Below are positions 25,001 through 38,000 of a stretch of DNA of 64,000 nt, in pieces (the stretch's first letter is position 1; every line of letters begins with the position of its first letter). Below the pieces are notes generated by a model. That model had not been told where the DNA came from. It worked only from the letters and a program-made list of their open reading frames with translations, and searched no databases. The DNA lies in contig NC_090942.1 in the NCBI RefSeq assembly GCF_040807025.1, forward strand, positions 43,416,911-43,480,910, written 5' to 3'. The position numbers and the translations under genes were made by a program. The stretch comes from Struthio camelus (taxonomy: Eukaryota; Chordata; Aves; Struthioniformes; Struthionidae).

Positions 25001-28000
25001 GTTTTAGCAAAGCACTTGAGGTAGCAGGTTACATTTTAGTAGTTTAACATGATCAACTTGTGTATGTTACAACATCAGTTGAAGGAAAGCAGAACATCAG
25101 TTGCCTGAGATTCCAATTGGAATCAAATATGACAAGGCTGGCAGTTATGCTGCTATTTGCAAGAAAAATACTACAGCATTAATGCTTTTTAATCAGTTTA
25201 ATTTAGAAAATATTTTAATAGCCTTATCCAAAAAAAACAAGTTAAAACACACCAAAAAAACGTTTCCAAGCTTCAAAAGGATGTTTTTGCTGAAACATCT
25301 GATTAATACAGAATAGTAAATTCATTCACTCCTTCAGAAGCTCCTGAAATTCATGGAAAAGGCTGTTAAATATATTCTACTAGCTTCAGTTCAGTATAAT
25401 TTCCATGAAAATGAAGCCATTATTGAACAGCACACCTTTTTTAAAGTCTATTCCATTTTCAAGTAACAAGCCAGCATTCACTAAAGAAAGACAACAGTGA
25501 TCCAACTGATGCATTTGATGACTGTTGTTTGAGATGTTAAAACGCGTGATAAGATCCAGCAGATGTATATACATGGTTATGGTTTCAGAAAGTCTCTTTT
25601 AAATGAATATAAGTGCAGCATTTAAAGAGTTTTTGCAAGCATATATTATACCTGTAGAAAGCTGACAAACTTAAGCCTTACCTACAAAGTGACCTTCACA
25701 AGAATTTTTCTGTAAATTCCGTTCAATCATGCTATTGGCACCAGAAGAAGTACTTGATAAGTCCACAATACTGAAGAAGGTGATGAAAAATCAAGAAGCC
25801 ACGTCAAGAAGATGCTACCAGTTCCAACAGTGGTGAACATGTTTCTGGTGATGCTACCTCATACGCACAGCAAAGAGTAAAGCATTTAGACCAACTCATA
25901 CTTAACCATACAGAAACCAAGATTCATTTAACTTTCCAAAATGGAGTATCACAGAATTAAGGACGGCTTAAAAAGGTGAAGAGTAGAAAAACAGTACTAA
26001 AACCTAAAGTAACATACATTAGAAGTCACAACTCCATCAATTTTAAGAGTTCAAAAGGTTAAAAAGTTGCTGTACAAAGACATAGGCATAATTGCATGCA
26101 ACCCACTGAAGACCTATTCAACACACAAGTAGTCAAGAAGATCTGAAATAGATGCATAACAATGACTAAAACAAACAATGCAAAACATACTCATTACACC
26201 CTTCCTTAAAAAGGCACATCCTTAAAAATATTGCATTCACTGCTAATACTGCAGTAGAGAAGAAACAGACTCAGGGCCCAGTAACATGAATACCTGTGAA
26301 ATAGAAACAGTTTAAATTTGAGATTAATAGCATTTGAGAGGTGAGCAACAAGAAGTAACGTAAAAATTACTTAAAGGGAAGTGGAAAAAAACAGATTAAA
26401 AATTGTTTGAGAGGTAAACACTTTTCTTCCCCAGAACTAAGTGAAGCCAGAATTAAAAGGAAACTTTCCCTGACAGAAAGCTCCTGCTGGTACCACTAGA
26501 ACTGTGGAAGAATCATCTCTACTTTGAAAAATTTGTTTGTGTTGTTTCTCATTGCTCATCTCTCAAATGCTATTAACCAACATCTAGATAAAGTAGTGGA
26601 CTGAACCAATCTTACTGCAAATTGTCAGAAAAGACAACAAGCATTCATGATTCTAAGCTGGGTCTTGGAAGCCTGAGGCTTTGTTCCACTCCAGATTTCA
26701 TAGGTCTGTTTAGTCAAGTCTCTTAATCAGAATTTCTAACACTTAAAAAGGCATACTAGATCTCTTCTTTTTTAAAAAAAAGGATAAACAAAGCTAATCA
26801 TTGGCTGAACACTTCACAGCTACAGAAGCATTTAGAAATTGATAGCTGTATATCTAAAAAGTTACTTTCATATTTTGATCATAAAAAGAAAATGGGTAAA
26901 CTGATAATATTTCGTTCTACAGTCTACAAAGACTATGTGAAACATCTGATATGCAACTGCCTCCTCATGACCGCAAGTTAAGCTTTAAACTAAGATATCA
27001 ACATTGTAAGTTATTTCTCTCAAGGTTGCACAGCCTTAGCACACATTAAGACCCAAAATGCATCCTGTATTTCCTGCTACTAAAATCTAAACACCTTCCA
27101 TCTTTCCCTCTGCACAAAATCTCCAGTCTAAACTTTGACAGCAGTTAAGATGCAGCTGATGTACTGTCAATATATTTTTAAAACTCTAAACAAACTATAT
27201 ATTTTAAAAGTAACTATGAGGTAAGAAAGGAAAATGAATAGAGGTCATCTTTTTCAGCTGTACGCAGCTGAAGTTTTAGTCTGCAACATTTGCAGTCTTC
27301 CTGAAAACTTCAGGTCAAAGTTATTGCTAAATATATGGGCCATATTTGTAATTAGATTTCTCCCTTTCTGTTATTTTTTATTGTGTAGCAAACCCTTAAA
27401 AGTCACATACATTGCTTTTAAATAGCTTTGTTTTTCAGAAGGTCATCAAATGAATCCCCAAGCAAATTCTGTGACACCTTCCAGGCATGTCTGGTTTTCT
27501 AGACAAATATATTAAGACACCAGACTGACCCACTCTCCAGATTAACAAAGTTAGGTGATGAGGAACTGCACTAACCTCATGCTTGAACAGAGTGAGGATC
27601 AGCTAAATTGAATTAGTTTTAATTATATCCACTTTTGAACCCAAAGTAATTTACAAGTGAAAACTGACCCATAAATGTTACTCATCACCACAACCATTTC
27701 TCAGATGAAATACTGCTTGTATAATACAGCTCTGCTCTATTATTTACCAATATGTTTCCTAAATAAAAGTTGATGAAATGCAGTCACCCAAATCAGAAGC
27801 TAACTCAGACCACTCCACAGCTCTAGTAACCTACAACCAGCATTAAGCACTAATGTTTTGTTTGCAAACTAGTATCTTCTGTACAAGGGTCTACAGCACC
27901 AGCCAAATACCAATGCAGTATCAACTCATGAAAAAAATTTGAAACACTGTAGAACATATATGCAAATACAGAAAAAAGCCAACAGGCATTTAAGTAACAA

Positions 28001-29315
28001 CTGCATGTCCATTTTCTGCAATGTTTCCAATTCTTGAAGTTTCCCAGGGAAATAAGACCTTTGACAGTTTAGTTTGAAATACAGCACATTTGCAGCTATG
28101 TCACAAAAACATTAAGGTGAATTAGGCTATATCCATACTAACACAGACACACAGCTATTGTAGACATCCCTTACACCCATCAGTGTACTGGAACAAACTA
28201 GCTTTCACCAAAGGATTCAATCAAGAATTCAAAATAGAAGATGCTTATCTTATTTCCCCTTGAGATTCTTCACTACTGAACTCAAATCCTCAAGCTGTTT
28301 TATTGCCCTGACTGGATATATCTGTCGTAATGAACTAAGTTACAATTACTTCAACTTTTGAGAGCTCAGGTAATGAACACTCTTATACCAACGTGACTGA
28401 CAGTACAGTAAACCAAAGTTTATTGAAGAACTGAGGTTCTGTAGTTATGTTGAAGAATATGGTGCCAGCCTGGAAGAGTCAGCTCTCTGTGTTGTGAAAA
28501 CTCCATAAAAAAATCCTTCATAACATACAATACACACAATTGCTTACAGTTTCACTTGTGCACACGTGTTATTCCCAGTCATGCAAGAGGCTAAGAAAAA
28601 AACAGACCACCTGTTTTCAAAGTGCTCAGTAAGCAGCTCACCATACCAATTCCCTTGCCTGGTCCCATGAACAGTTTTGGAGTAAGCTATGGACTAGACG
28701 AAGCATAAGGATGACAACAGCACACTACTGCACTACTGCAGTGCATACATACACCACTACAGTAAACTCCACCACCACTCCTCCACCACCTCTGGTGCAT
28801 GCTTCCCAAACCACTGGGCTGACTGCGTAGATAGTGGCTCTGAAAAGCACCAGGTATACTGTCTATGCATAAGTCCCTCCTTCTACATAGGCACAGATAA
28901 CCCACTGCCCCAGAAACCAGAAACACATGATATGCAAGACCTGTCACAAAACAGAGGAAAGGAGTTGGGGGGGGGCGGTAAAGGAAGGAGTCCTAATACA
29001 TATCTCTCACACAGGAATAAGTGGGCTACACAACCAAAAGTTTAGGTACCAATGGCCTATTCTAAGCATTTGTATCAGTGCTCCAGGTACCTGAAGCACT
29101 GATGGGCCTAAGTTTTTTTCTGGTAGAAAGGCATCCAAAATTCATTCAAATTCCAATGTGTGTAGAATTCAATTGTCCTAATTTTGTCCCAAAAGGGTAA
29201 AATAACTTCTGGATTTAGAAGAGAAGCTAGTCAGCTCATTTCAGTCCAAGTTCTGTGCCATTCACTTACTTTAATAAGTTTATCATTGAAAAAGGGGCAC
29301 TGCATCAAGTTTAAC
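22084..29315 (-). other. NAP1L1 intron 1, central part
   Basis: 7.2 kb without a recognised gene or transposon. Minor features: a 25-bp direct repeat at about 23805-23853 (GCTCTCCTTTGGCTCTGC twice), an A run at 23898-23913 and a G run near 28966-28975. Confidence 0.6.
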
Positions 29316-29953
29316 CTAACAAGCTACTAACAAGCTACTAACAAGCTACTAACAAGCTACTAACAAGCTACTAACAAGCTACTAACAAGCTACTAACAAG
29401 CTACTAACAAGCTACTAACAAGCTACTAACAAGCTACTAACAAGCTACTAACAAGCTACTAACAAGCTACTAACAAGCTACTAACAAGCTACTAACAAGC
29501 TACTAACAAGCTACTAACAAGCTACTAACAAGCTACTAACAAGCTACTAACAAGCTACTAACAAGCTACTAACAAGCTACTAACAAGCTACTAACAAGCT
29601 ACTAACAAGCTACTAACAAGCTACTAACAAGCTACTAACAAGCTACTAACAAGCTACTAACAAGCTACTAACAAGCTACTAACAAGCTACTAACAAGCTA
29701 CTAACAAGCTACTAACAAGCTACTAACAAGCTACTAACAAGCTACTAACAAGCTACTAACAAGCTACTAACAAGCTACTAACAAGCTACTAACAAGCTAC
29801 TAACAAGCTACTAACAAGCTACTAACAAGCTACTAACAAGCTACTAACAAGCTACTAACAAGCTACTAACAAGCTACTAACAAGCTACTAACAAGCTACT
29901 AACAAGCTACTAACAAGCTACTAACAAGCTACTAACAAGCTACTAACAAGCTA
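29316..29953. repeat. Perfect 11-bp minisatellite, 58 units of CTAACAAGCTA
   Basis: The array is exactly 638 bp, 58 x 11, and I found no substitution or indel on reading through it. Flanks depart immediately (TTAAC on the left, GCTACTTTG on the right). The plus strand has TACTAAC at each of the 57 unit junctions. The NAP1L1-sense strand reads TAGCTTGTTAG. The absence of decay implies recent expansion, and the copy number is likely to vary between individuals or assemblies. Confidence 0.98.
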
Positions 29954-30649
29954 GCTACTTTGTCAGAAAGTACTCACAACTTTGCACACTATCTTAAGCC
30001 TCCTAGCTGTTCTCTCTCAGGTTTTATTTCATGACTGAGAGGAAAATTACAAGGAACCTCCATTATCATTAAAAGTTCAAACTCCATTTTTTGGGAGAGG
30101 GGTTGTTTGTCATACCTTGCAAGTTTAATGGCCACTTCTACTGTTACTCTAAATTCCTCTCAAAGAATTACAATATGAAACATAAGCATCTTTCCATGGG
30201 GTTTCAAAACACAAAATGTGATGCATCAAACCCATCCACCAGCTACAGTGTGCTTGGAGAGAAACTGGGGAAGACACTGCCATACTATCACTCTATCACA
30301 ACCACTTTCAGAGAGTTTATGGTGGGTTTTTCTGCAAGCAAATGGGGAAGGTTTTGTTCTAAATACCGAAATCCTCGTAAACGTTGACAGTGTAAGTCCC
30401 CCTAAATATCTGACGTGTAATGGATGGATATTTTGTATTTTTTCATGTATATGGCAATGACAAACACACTCCAGGACTTCCAACTGCAGTCACTAGCTCC
30501 CTCAGGCACTTTCTTAAGTCTTTCTTGATGGCAGACTATCGCTCATCTCATGTAACTGCTGCTGCCAGTCCTTTACGCTGGATACATCTACAATCAGGAA
30601 GAAAGCAAAGGCCTCATTCCGGGTGATCCTAGCCAGCAAGCATCCAGCG
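29954..30649 (-). other. NAP1L1 intron 1, promoter-proximal part
   Basis: Moderate GC sequence between the minisatellite and the CpG island. Overlapping short open frames on both strands at 30090-30626 have no recognisable domains. Confidence 0.6.
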
Positions 30650-30891
30650 AAGAGACATGTTGAACTCCAGAAAAAGCGGAGGGGGGGGGGGAGGGAAAAA
30701 AAAAATAGTCTTTCCTCAGGGAAGCACGAGTCGCCCAGCCGCTGACTGCATCTCTGGGTCCCCCTGCCAGCGGCGAGCTGCACAGCACACAGGAGTCTCG
30801 CCTCGCTCCAGGCGAGCGCCAGACAACAAGGAGCGGGCGCCCGCACAAGGCCACCGCGCGCGGCCGCGCAACACCCCCGGGGCCGCCCCCT

Positions 30892-30990
30892 TCCCCCCCC
30901 CCCCAACCACCACCACCACCACGGGGCCGCCGCCGCCGCCCCCCCCCAACCACCACCACCGCGGGGCCGCCGCTCCGCTGCCCCCCGCCG
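30892..30990. repeat. Duplicated C-run plus CCA/CCG repeat inside the CpG island
   Basis: A block of poly-C, then AACCACCACCACCACCACG, then GGGGCCGCCGCCGCC occurs twice in tandem, the second copy slightly shorter. A further poly-C run lies at 31351-31370. These are likely unstable, and hard to sequence. Confidence 0.85.
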
Positions 30991-31404
30991 GCTCCCGGCC
31001 GCGCCCCGCCGCCGGCCCCACGTGTTGCCGCGACGCACCCGCCTCCCCTCAGCGCCGGGCCCCGGCAGCGCGGCCTGGCCTAGCCCGGCCCTGCCCCCTC
31101 CGCGGGGCGCCGAGGGCGGCGGAGGCACCCGCGGACGTGCGGGGGAGGGGGAAGCGGTTGGGAGAGGTGGGGGGGGGGGAGGGACAGAGGCGCCGTTCCC
31201 CGCCGGGGCGCGGCGAGAGCAGCGGCGCCGCCATCCCGCGGGCCGCGAGGGAGCGGCGCGGCCGCCACCACCACCACCGCCCTGGCGGCCTCGCTCCGCC
31301 GGGCCGGGCCGGGACCCGCCGCCGCCCGCTCTGCCGCCTCCGCACCCCGCTCCCCCCCCCCCCCCCCCCCGCCGGCGGCAGCGGGCCGGCGCGCCGCCCG
31401 GTAC

Positions 31405-31473
31405 CTGCGCGGGGCCGGGGCTCGCCGTGACTCAGGAGCGAGGAGGAGGCGCCGCGCGGCTGGCGGTAAAAAG
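31405..31473 (-). other. NAP1L1: NAP1L1 exon 1, non-coding 5' UTR
   Basis: The GCGCAG/GTACCGG donor falls at 31405/31404. The 5' end is inferred from the TATA-like box and the C-plus-T run at 31473-31468. With exon 2 this gives an 87-nt 5' UTR without an upstream ATG. An AP-1-like TGAGTCA lies inside the exon (31428-31434). The transcription start is inferred, not measured. Confidence 0.75.
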
Positions 31474-31515
31474 ACCCGAGCTCCCGCCGCTCGCGCTCAT
31501 ATAGAATTAACGTCA
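31468..31515 (-). promoter_or_regulatory. NAP1L1: NAP1L1 core promoter: CRE-like site, TATA-like box, TOP start
   Basis: Minus strand, in order: TGACGTTA (31515-31508), TATATGA (31503-31497), then 24 bp later CTTTTT (31473-31468). The first T of the TATA-like box is 30 bp from the C of the pyrimidine run, the canonical spacing. NAP1L1 is a known TOP mRNA in mammals, whose translation follows mTOR/LARP1 signalling, so a C-started oligopyrimidine tract is expected here. Confidence 0.75.
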
Positions 31516-31592
31516 CCACGTAGCTCTCCTCCTCCTCCTCCCCCCCTCCCCCTCTCCTCCCCCCCCCTCCCGCTCCGCCGCCGCGCGCCCCG

Positions 31593-31605
31593 GTCTCCTG
31601 GCAAC
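31593..31605 (+). promoter_or_regulatory. RFX X-box-like site upstream of NAP1L1
   Basis: GTCTCCTGGCAAC fits the X-box inverted half-site pattern (GTNNCC then GGCAAC). It is about 120 bp upstream of the inferred start. Motif match only. Confidence 0.45.
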
Positions 31606-32060
31606 GCGCGCGCGCTCACGCTGGCTGGGCGGGTGGCGCGCGCGGCGGCCGTTGGTGGCGGCGGCCGTTGGGGCCTGCCCGGCGCCGGGCCGGGGCGGGC
31701 GGGCGAAGCAGCGCGCACGCAAGGCCCCGGGGCGGCGGGCGCTGCCTCCGCCAGCCCCTGCGCGGGGAGGTGTGTTTTTCTCTCACGTATCTCCCGACGG
31801 AGTCCTTCTTGCCTGCCGGGCGCCCGCGGGTGAAAGGCAACCGGCCCGCCCCCGAGCACGGACGGCGCCCGGCCGGCAAACCGCTCGCGTTACGCACCGC
31901 CGGCCTCGGCGTGGGCCGCGGCATGGCGCGGGCGCCACCTCCTCCCAGGCGGGAGCGTGGCCGGGGTGAAACGTTGCAGGGGGCCAAAGCGTAAAACTGC
32001 TCCAAACCCTTCTAGCGCCGGAAAATCCAGCGGCGCGCCTGCTCCCCTCAGAGCATGCCT

Positions 32061-35000
32061 CCTTCCTCCCGCCGCTTCCCCTCCGACCTAGGAGGGTTTC
32101 TGAAGGCACCGGAGTGAAAAATAAGTCTATCAAATAAGTACAGACTTACCCAAACAATTAAACCCTATTCACAAAGACCACAGGTACCAGAAAACCAGGG
32201 GATCAGTTCACCTTAAAAGACCAGGCTGAGAACTGTGGTTGTTCAAAAGCTGTTTCATCAGCGCTTCAGTCATTCCTGCTTTGGGCAGGATGGACAGCCA
32301 GAAGCAGCGACGGCTCCAGGCCTCTGATTTTGATTTGCCATGCTTGTTTGCCAGAGCCCTAAGGAGGCCTAGTAGTCTCTAGAGACTCCCAACTAATAGT
32401 ATCTCCTAGCACACTTGGAGAAGACATCCTTAATCTATGCAAGACTTACAGAAACTTAATTGTCTTGGAGACTTTGGAACAGAGCCGATGGCTTCAAACA
32501 CTATTGGAGACAGTTGGGATGGACAACATACAGCATAAGAGCTGTATGGCATAAGAGCTGTTTTCTAAGGATATATCCTAAGGATGTATATCACTTATGA
32601 GATATTTAATGCACAGTCCCTACATTTTTCTTACATCTATTTGTCTAAGGCAGTCTGCGGTCTAAATATAGTTATTTAATAATGGAAATGACAGCAGAAA
32701 GTGAAAGAAGAAGAAAAAGTGATGGATCTGCCTAATATCTGCAATGCAATCTATGTTAAAAGCAAGCAATAGCTAAAGGGTCCTAGTCTTCACTATACTG
32801 CACCACACCAGTTTTATTCCAGTATATTCTAGTAAAATCTTAGGTCCCAAAAGCAGATGTCTCTATGGTAAAGAAATACCATCTACAAAACACATGTTTA
32901 AGCAGAGAAATTAGGGATGTCTTGCTCCCCAAGACATGGAAGTTGGAGAGGTGGGATTATAGTGTGGAATTTAAAATAACTGGAAGCTGCAAATATGAAT
33001 GGAGACAAAAGAAGAATCCAACCAAAAAGTTTCAAAGCATTGTGCCAGTGATAAGAATTTGGGAGAAACAGGAATGGAAATCTTCTGTGATTCTAAAACA
33101 AAATTACTTGTGGCCTCCCTCAGACCTTCAGATTTTAAAATTGTACTAGTTGCTAATTTTATTCACCTGAAGTGTCTGATGCTTGGGAATATGAAGAGAC
33201 CAGACGACTTTTGCAGACGACTTTTAATAAAAATGAGCAACTGATTGGCATTTGTTGCAAGATCAATTTTATTTTATTGCAGACATTCACTTTATTCAAT
33301 CAGAAGTAAACAAGTGACACAGCAAGGGTTAGACTCACAAGAATGCTAGCACTGCTTATCTTTATGCAGCCTGCCACCTAGAGAAATGGTGAGACCCGGT
33401 GACCCCTGTACAGGAGTGATGCACGTAAGAAATGAGATGGACAGAACTGTTGAGTAGAGAGTTAAGCTAGACAACAGCAAAGGCCAAGGAGTAGGGGATA
33501 AGTCTAAACCCTCAAAAGTCCTGGCCACCTATCTCTAGATTGGAGATAAATGCCTTTTCACCCAAAATTCACAGCTTTCTTAGGAGGATTGCATTCATCA
33601 AGTAGGTCAACTTCTTCTTATGGGACAAAATAAAAGTGGAGTCCTTATACTAGGGCTCTTCATTAATTTTTGAAGAACATCAAATACGGAAACATTTTTC
33701 AAGAAGAAGCAGTTTATGTGAACAGTTAAGCAGGAAGGGATGAGGGGGAGGACATATACACACCACTCCTCCTTCCACATGGCTCCTGCCATCATACATG
33801 TATGGAAGAAGGAAAGACAAAAGTATTTCTTACATTACCTGACTTGTGTGCACATGCCAGCTTTCTGGTTTGGGTTGTTCAGCTGTCAAAGCCAACGGTT
33901 CACCTCATCCTGACAGTTATGCAATCCTGACAATGGGACTAAAAAAACTTCAGAGTTAGACTTGAGTTGAAATTAATCCTGTGCTTGAACTTTAATGGCC
34001 CGTATACTCTTCTTTGCTTTGAACTTTTTATCTTCCTGCATGTTTCCCATGTTTTAGAGCATGCACTGCAGCTTTTAGTTTGAATCTGGCTGGATAGTTG
34101 GGAGTATTGCCTTGATATTGCACTGAAAGTCAAAGTAACTTCATTTTCTAAATGATGGGAATCAAATCACCTGAGAATGCATTCCGTATATTCACAGATT
34201 TTCCGTATAAGTGTGTATTACTTTTCAAAATATTACATCTTGAAAGGAAACTTTTTTGAAAGCTTTAAAACAAGTGTAAGAAAATGTCCAGGTGTGGCTA
34301 TTGTTTGCACACAGATATAGTATTTTCTACAAATTGGGAGAGTTTCAGCAAGAGCCGCCAGCAAAGCCACTCTATAGCACAGTAGCTAGGGCAAGTCTCT
34401 TGGACAGAGACTCAAGGTCAAATCACTGCTCCAGATCAGACAGAGGAAGAAGGATTTGAACTGCGTCCCTCACATGCTAGCTGTTTACTCCAGCCATGGA
34501 GCTATTAAATATCAAGGAGTCTGAACTTTCATCTCTCCCTTAAATATATGGACATTACCAGTTACGCGCACTTTAAAGCTGAGTCTTCCCTCCGCATCAC
34601 CAGCTTGCACATTTGCTGTAAAGACAGGCTTGAAGCAGGGGCTAGCGCCAGATGGAGACTGTGAGGACGCCCAGGGACTGAGCACAGGCCTAAGCTTGTA
34701 TGGAGGAGGCCTGAAGAAAGTCAAGCTCTATTGTAGAAGGCGGAGCCACTGTTTCTGTAACAGCCTGTTGCAAAAAATGGGTTTGGGATGACACTCACAT
34801 CCAAGGTCAGTCTTCCTGAGCACAGCATACATGCTATGTACTTGAGTTATGTTCAGACTACAACCAAGCTAAAGCCACGGGGCTTTAGCTTAGGAAAACG
34901 TGTAAGTCATGGAGCTCAGCATGCTTTGTGGCAGGGATTTCTTTGATCGGTAAAGCTGTTTTCATTCCCTTTTATACCAACAGAAAATGCAAAAGGTCCT

Positions 35001-38000
35001 TAACACGGACCTGGTTTTGATTACATGAAAACCTAAGTGGCTCTTGCAAGGCAGCAGGCACGCTTAGTACCTACTGAAGGGTCAGTTTTACAGGACTCAG
35101 GTCCTGGTCAGCACTGCAAAGCTATGATGTATGTAAGGAAGACGATGATCACACCTTCTCCTCCGATCATAGCTGCTTTCAGGTCAGCTCACCCCCAGCA
35201 GTTTGCCACAGTCCTGATTGCCTACAGTTACTCTTTTCCTGAGATCGGCTGGCAGTGCTCCTCACATGAGCACTGAGTTATGACGAGGGATGATATGAGT
35301 GCTCCTTTTCTGCTTCTGTCTGTAGTAGTTGGCTTAGTTACAATCACCATGGAAGTTATCATCGGTCACTGAAAATGAGAACACCCTCACTGAACTATTT
35401 ACAAAATAAATAGCCCAAGGTTCCTCAAGTGCCACAAAGAGATGCTTTCTCCTCAGCTCAGTTTGAAACTATGAAGAAATGCTGTGCAGAACTACTAGGT
35501 TTACCTGTACACAATGAAAACAATGAATCCTGAATAGTCCCTTTAAAAGACTGCATTGCTTCCTTGTGGCAAAAAGCAATTGTTTCTACATTTACAGAAT
35601 GATTATTCCAAGTTACACGGCTAGCCAGCGAACGATAACAGTACAGAGCAGTTGTTATTTCTTCCACATATTGTTTACTTTTTGAGGGATAGATTGTTTT
35701 TTAAAGGAAAGTACATCATCCCAGAAAGCAAGTCATAGTTTATAAACAGTTCCACAGACAGCATAGAAAGTTCTGCTGAACTGTCACGTGGCAAATCAGG
35801 CAAATCCCTATGTAGAACTGAATGAATGACTCTCTCAGATTTCTGTTTTGCACTTGCTTCTGCTTTTGTGAAATGAGAGCAAATTTTCCCTCAGGGAACA
35901 CATTTTCAGACTGGGGTAACAGCAAAATAAGAAATACACTGTATGTAACCTTTGAAATACAGTAATAAAAGACAAAGAAAAATGACATGGCTTGGAAAAA
36001 CCAAAATGCTGAAAAGTGATTATACAATTTTTGACATAATAAATCTTCAACATCATTCATTTCTAGATATTTTTAACTCTCCAGGGATAAATCGTGACTC
36101 TTGTCTTACATTATAGTGATTGCTCATAGATATAGAAGGTCTAAACCAAAAGTAACAGAAAAAAAAAAAGGGGAGCTGAAGAAAATAGGGATACACTGTG
36201 AAGTGGTAAACTCAGGAAAAAGTAAACAGCACAGATACACTGAGATCAGTGAAGAAATTGAAAGTACCATTACTACTGAGGTACTACAGGAGTTAACATG
36301 TCAAGTACAATGCACTTGGCATTCTTTAGGGTCATTGCCAGGGGCTGGAACTTACTGCAATTTCTTTTTATAAAGTATTGCATCTGCTGTGCAATAGTTC
36401 TATCAGAAAAAAACCCAACCATGCTAATTTAAATAGCACTCTGGAATGATATTTTTTAACGTGATGTGCATTGCATTTGATAGATTATTAAATTATTAGA
36501 TTAGAAGAAATCTTTTAATAATGTATATAAAATAGGTAAGTCATAAGGAAAAAAGACATTAAGTAGAGAAAGTTGTCTGTCTTGTAGTGCCTGTCATTAT
36601 CCTTAATGTATCCAATTTAACAATAACAGCAAAAGTATATACCAAGGGGTCATTTTTTCTAGTATAATTAGTTGCTTCACAGTAACAATAAAATGCCATG
36701 AAATCTGATAGAGATAGTCAAGGGTATGGCTGCGGTCTCATAATGATGCAGGTGATCTATTGTCGAAAGGGGTGAAGAATACGCAGCTTTCTCATAGTCA
36801 CCTTATATGTGAATGGAACAATCTCACTCCCTTGTACTGCTGAGGTTCTTTGGCTTTGATAGAATTTGTGGTTTGGAGTTTAGTTTGATTTGGGTTTTTT
36901 GCACTGTAGCAGAGTGTACTAGTCACTGCCAGAACTCTCTGTTACTGCCAAAAATGCCCACAGTTCCACCTCTGGCACGGACAAGATACATATTCAGCCC
37001 CAGAACTGAGCAGGAAATGGTTTTCCTGTGCCACAAGCAGTTGTGAGACATATGAAAAAACTGCATCCCAAATACGGAGGAGAAGTCAATATCCTATTCT
37101 TGTGAACTGAAAACCCTCCCTTCCCTTTTCCCAAAAGGAATCAGAGACTGAGTAAACCTACACATTCCATTTAGATTGTTTTCAATCAATTTGTTTTGAT
37201 TATAACCACTTCACTATGTCTTTACTAGCATTAATTCTAATTTTGAAATGACAAAAATCATGATAAATCTCAAATCTTTCAGTTTATTAGTAAAATATGT
37301 CAAAATGAAACACTGACAATTTTAGAACTTTTTGTCCCGTACTCTTTTTGAGTTGAAACATTTGCTAAGGCTAACCCTTTTGGATGAGCAATTTCGTTTT
37401 CAATGAATTGGCAATTACCGATTTAATCTCCAGCCTTGTCCTTTAAAAAAAGGACAGCTCTAGTCACTGTTATGACCTGGCATGGGAGAGCTAGTTCCTT
37501 CTGCTCCTCTGCACTCCCTCGCAACCTGATTTCTCAGAAGATGGCAAATTTTTAGTAAGCACAGACATGAATACAGACTATTTGCTTTTCTCAATACATT
37601 TTTCTAAAGCTTTATGTTCTTCAGCAACATGGACAACTCTTGCCTGAAGACAGGCATCTTGACATCACATAACATTGCAGAATGCAGGTGGAACAAATTT
37701 CAGTTACCCAACTTCAGATGGCGAAGAACAAGAATTATAGCTTGAAAAACAGCACCTTAGGTGGCTGGCATTCAAAGACTGATCAGTTGCATACTTGAAG
37801 TTGACTGAGCGGTGTCGAAATATGGATATGAACAAGCTCTATTATGTTTAAATAAATTTGTAAGAAAAGATCCAAATTTAAACTTTTTTTTTTGTAACAA
37901 GTTGTCATTTTCTCTCATTTGCTCTTTACTCCTGCGCTTTGACTTCGGGGGAAGGCTGGGAGGAAGAAAGAGGAAAGGAAAGGCTATTCAGGTAAAAATC

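Larger units (their letters stand above)
30650..32060. promoter_or_regulatory. NAP1L1: CpG island at the NAP1L1 5' end
   Basis: A sharp rise in GC and CpG content, with C and G homopolymers, CCA/CCG repeats and many GCGC/CGCG words, against an AT-rich background. It covers exon 1, the promoter and the start of intron 1. Long overlapping frames here on both strands are low-complexity Pro/Gly/Arg/Ala translations, typical of GC-rich DNA. Confidence 0.93.

Noticed and set aside
29316..29953. CRISPR-like array
   Set aside because: Units are 11 bp with no spacers, in vertebrate intronic DNA; it is a simple minisatellite.
30514..31128. 204-aa minus-strand frame ending in VKDWQQQLHEMSDSLPSRKT
   Set aside because: Mostly low-complexity CpG-island translation. 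The C-terminal part has no family resemblance and the frame lies in NAP1L1 intron 1 without splice support.
30657..31504. Long open frames of 257 and 160 aa in the CpG island, rich in Pro, Arg, Gly and His
   Set aside because: Stops are rare in GC-rich DNA. Overlapping frames are open on both strands and the translations are low-complexity runs from CCA/CCG/CCC repeats.
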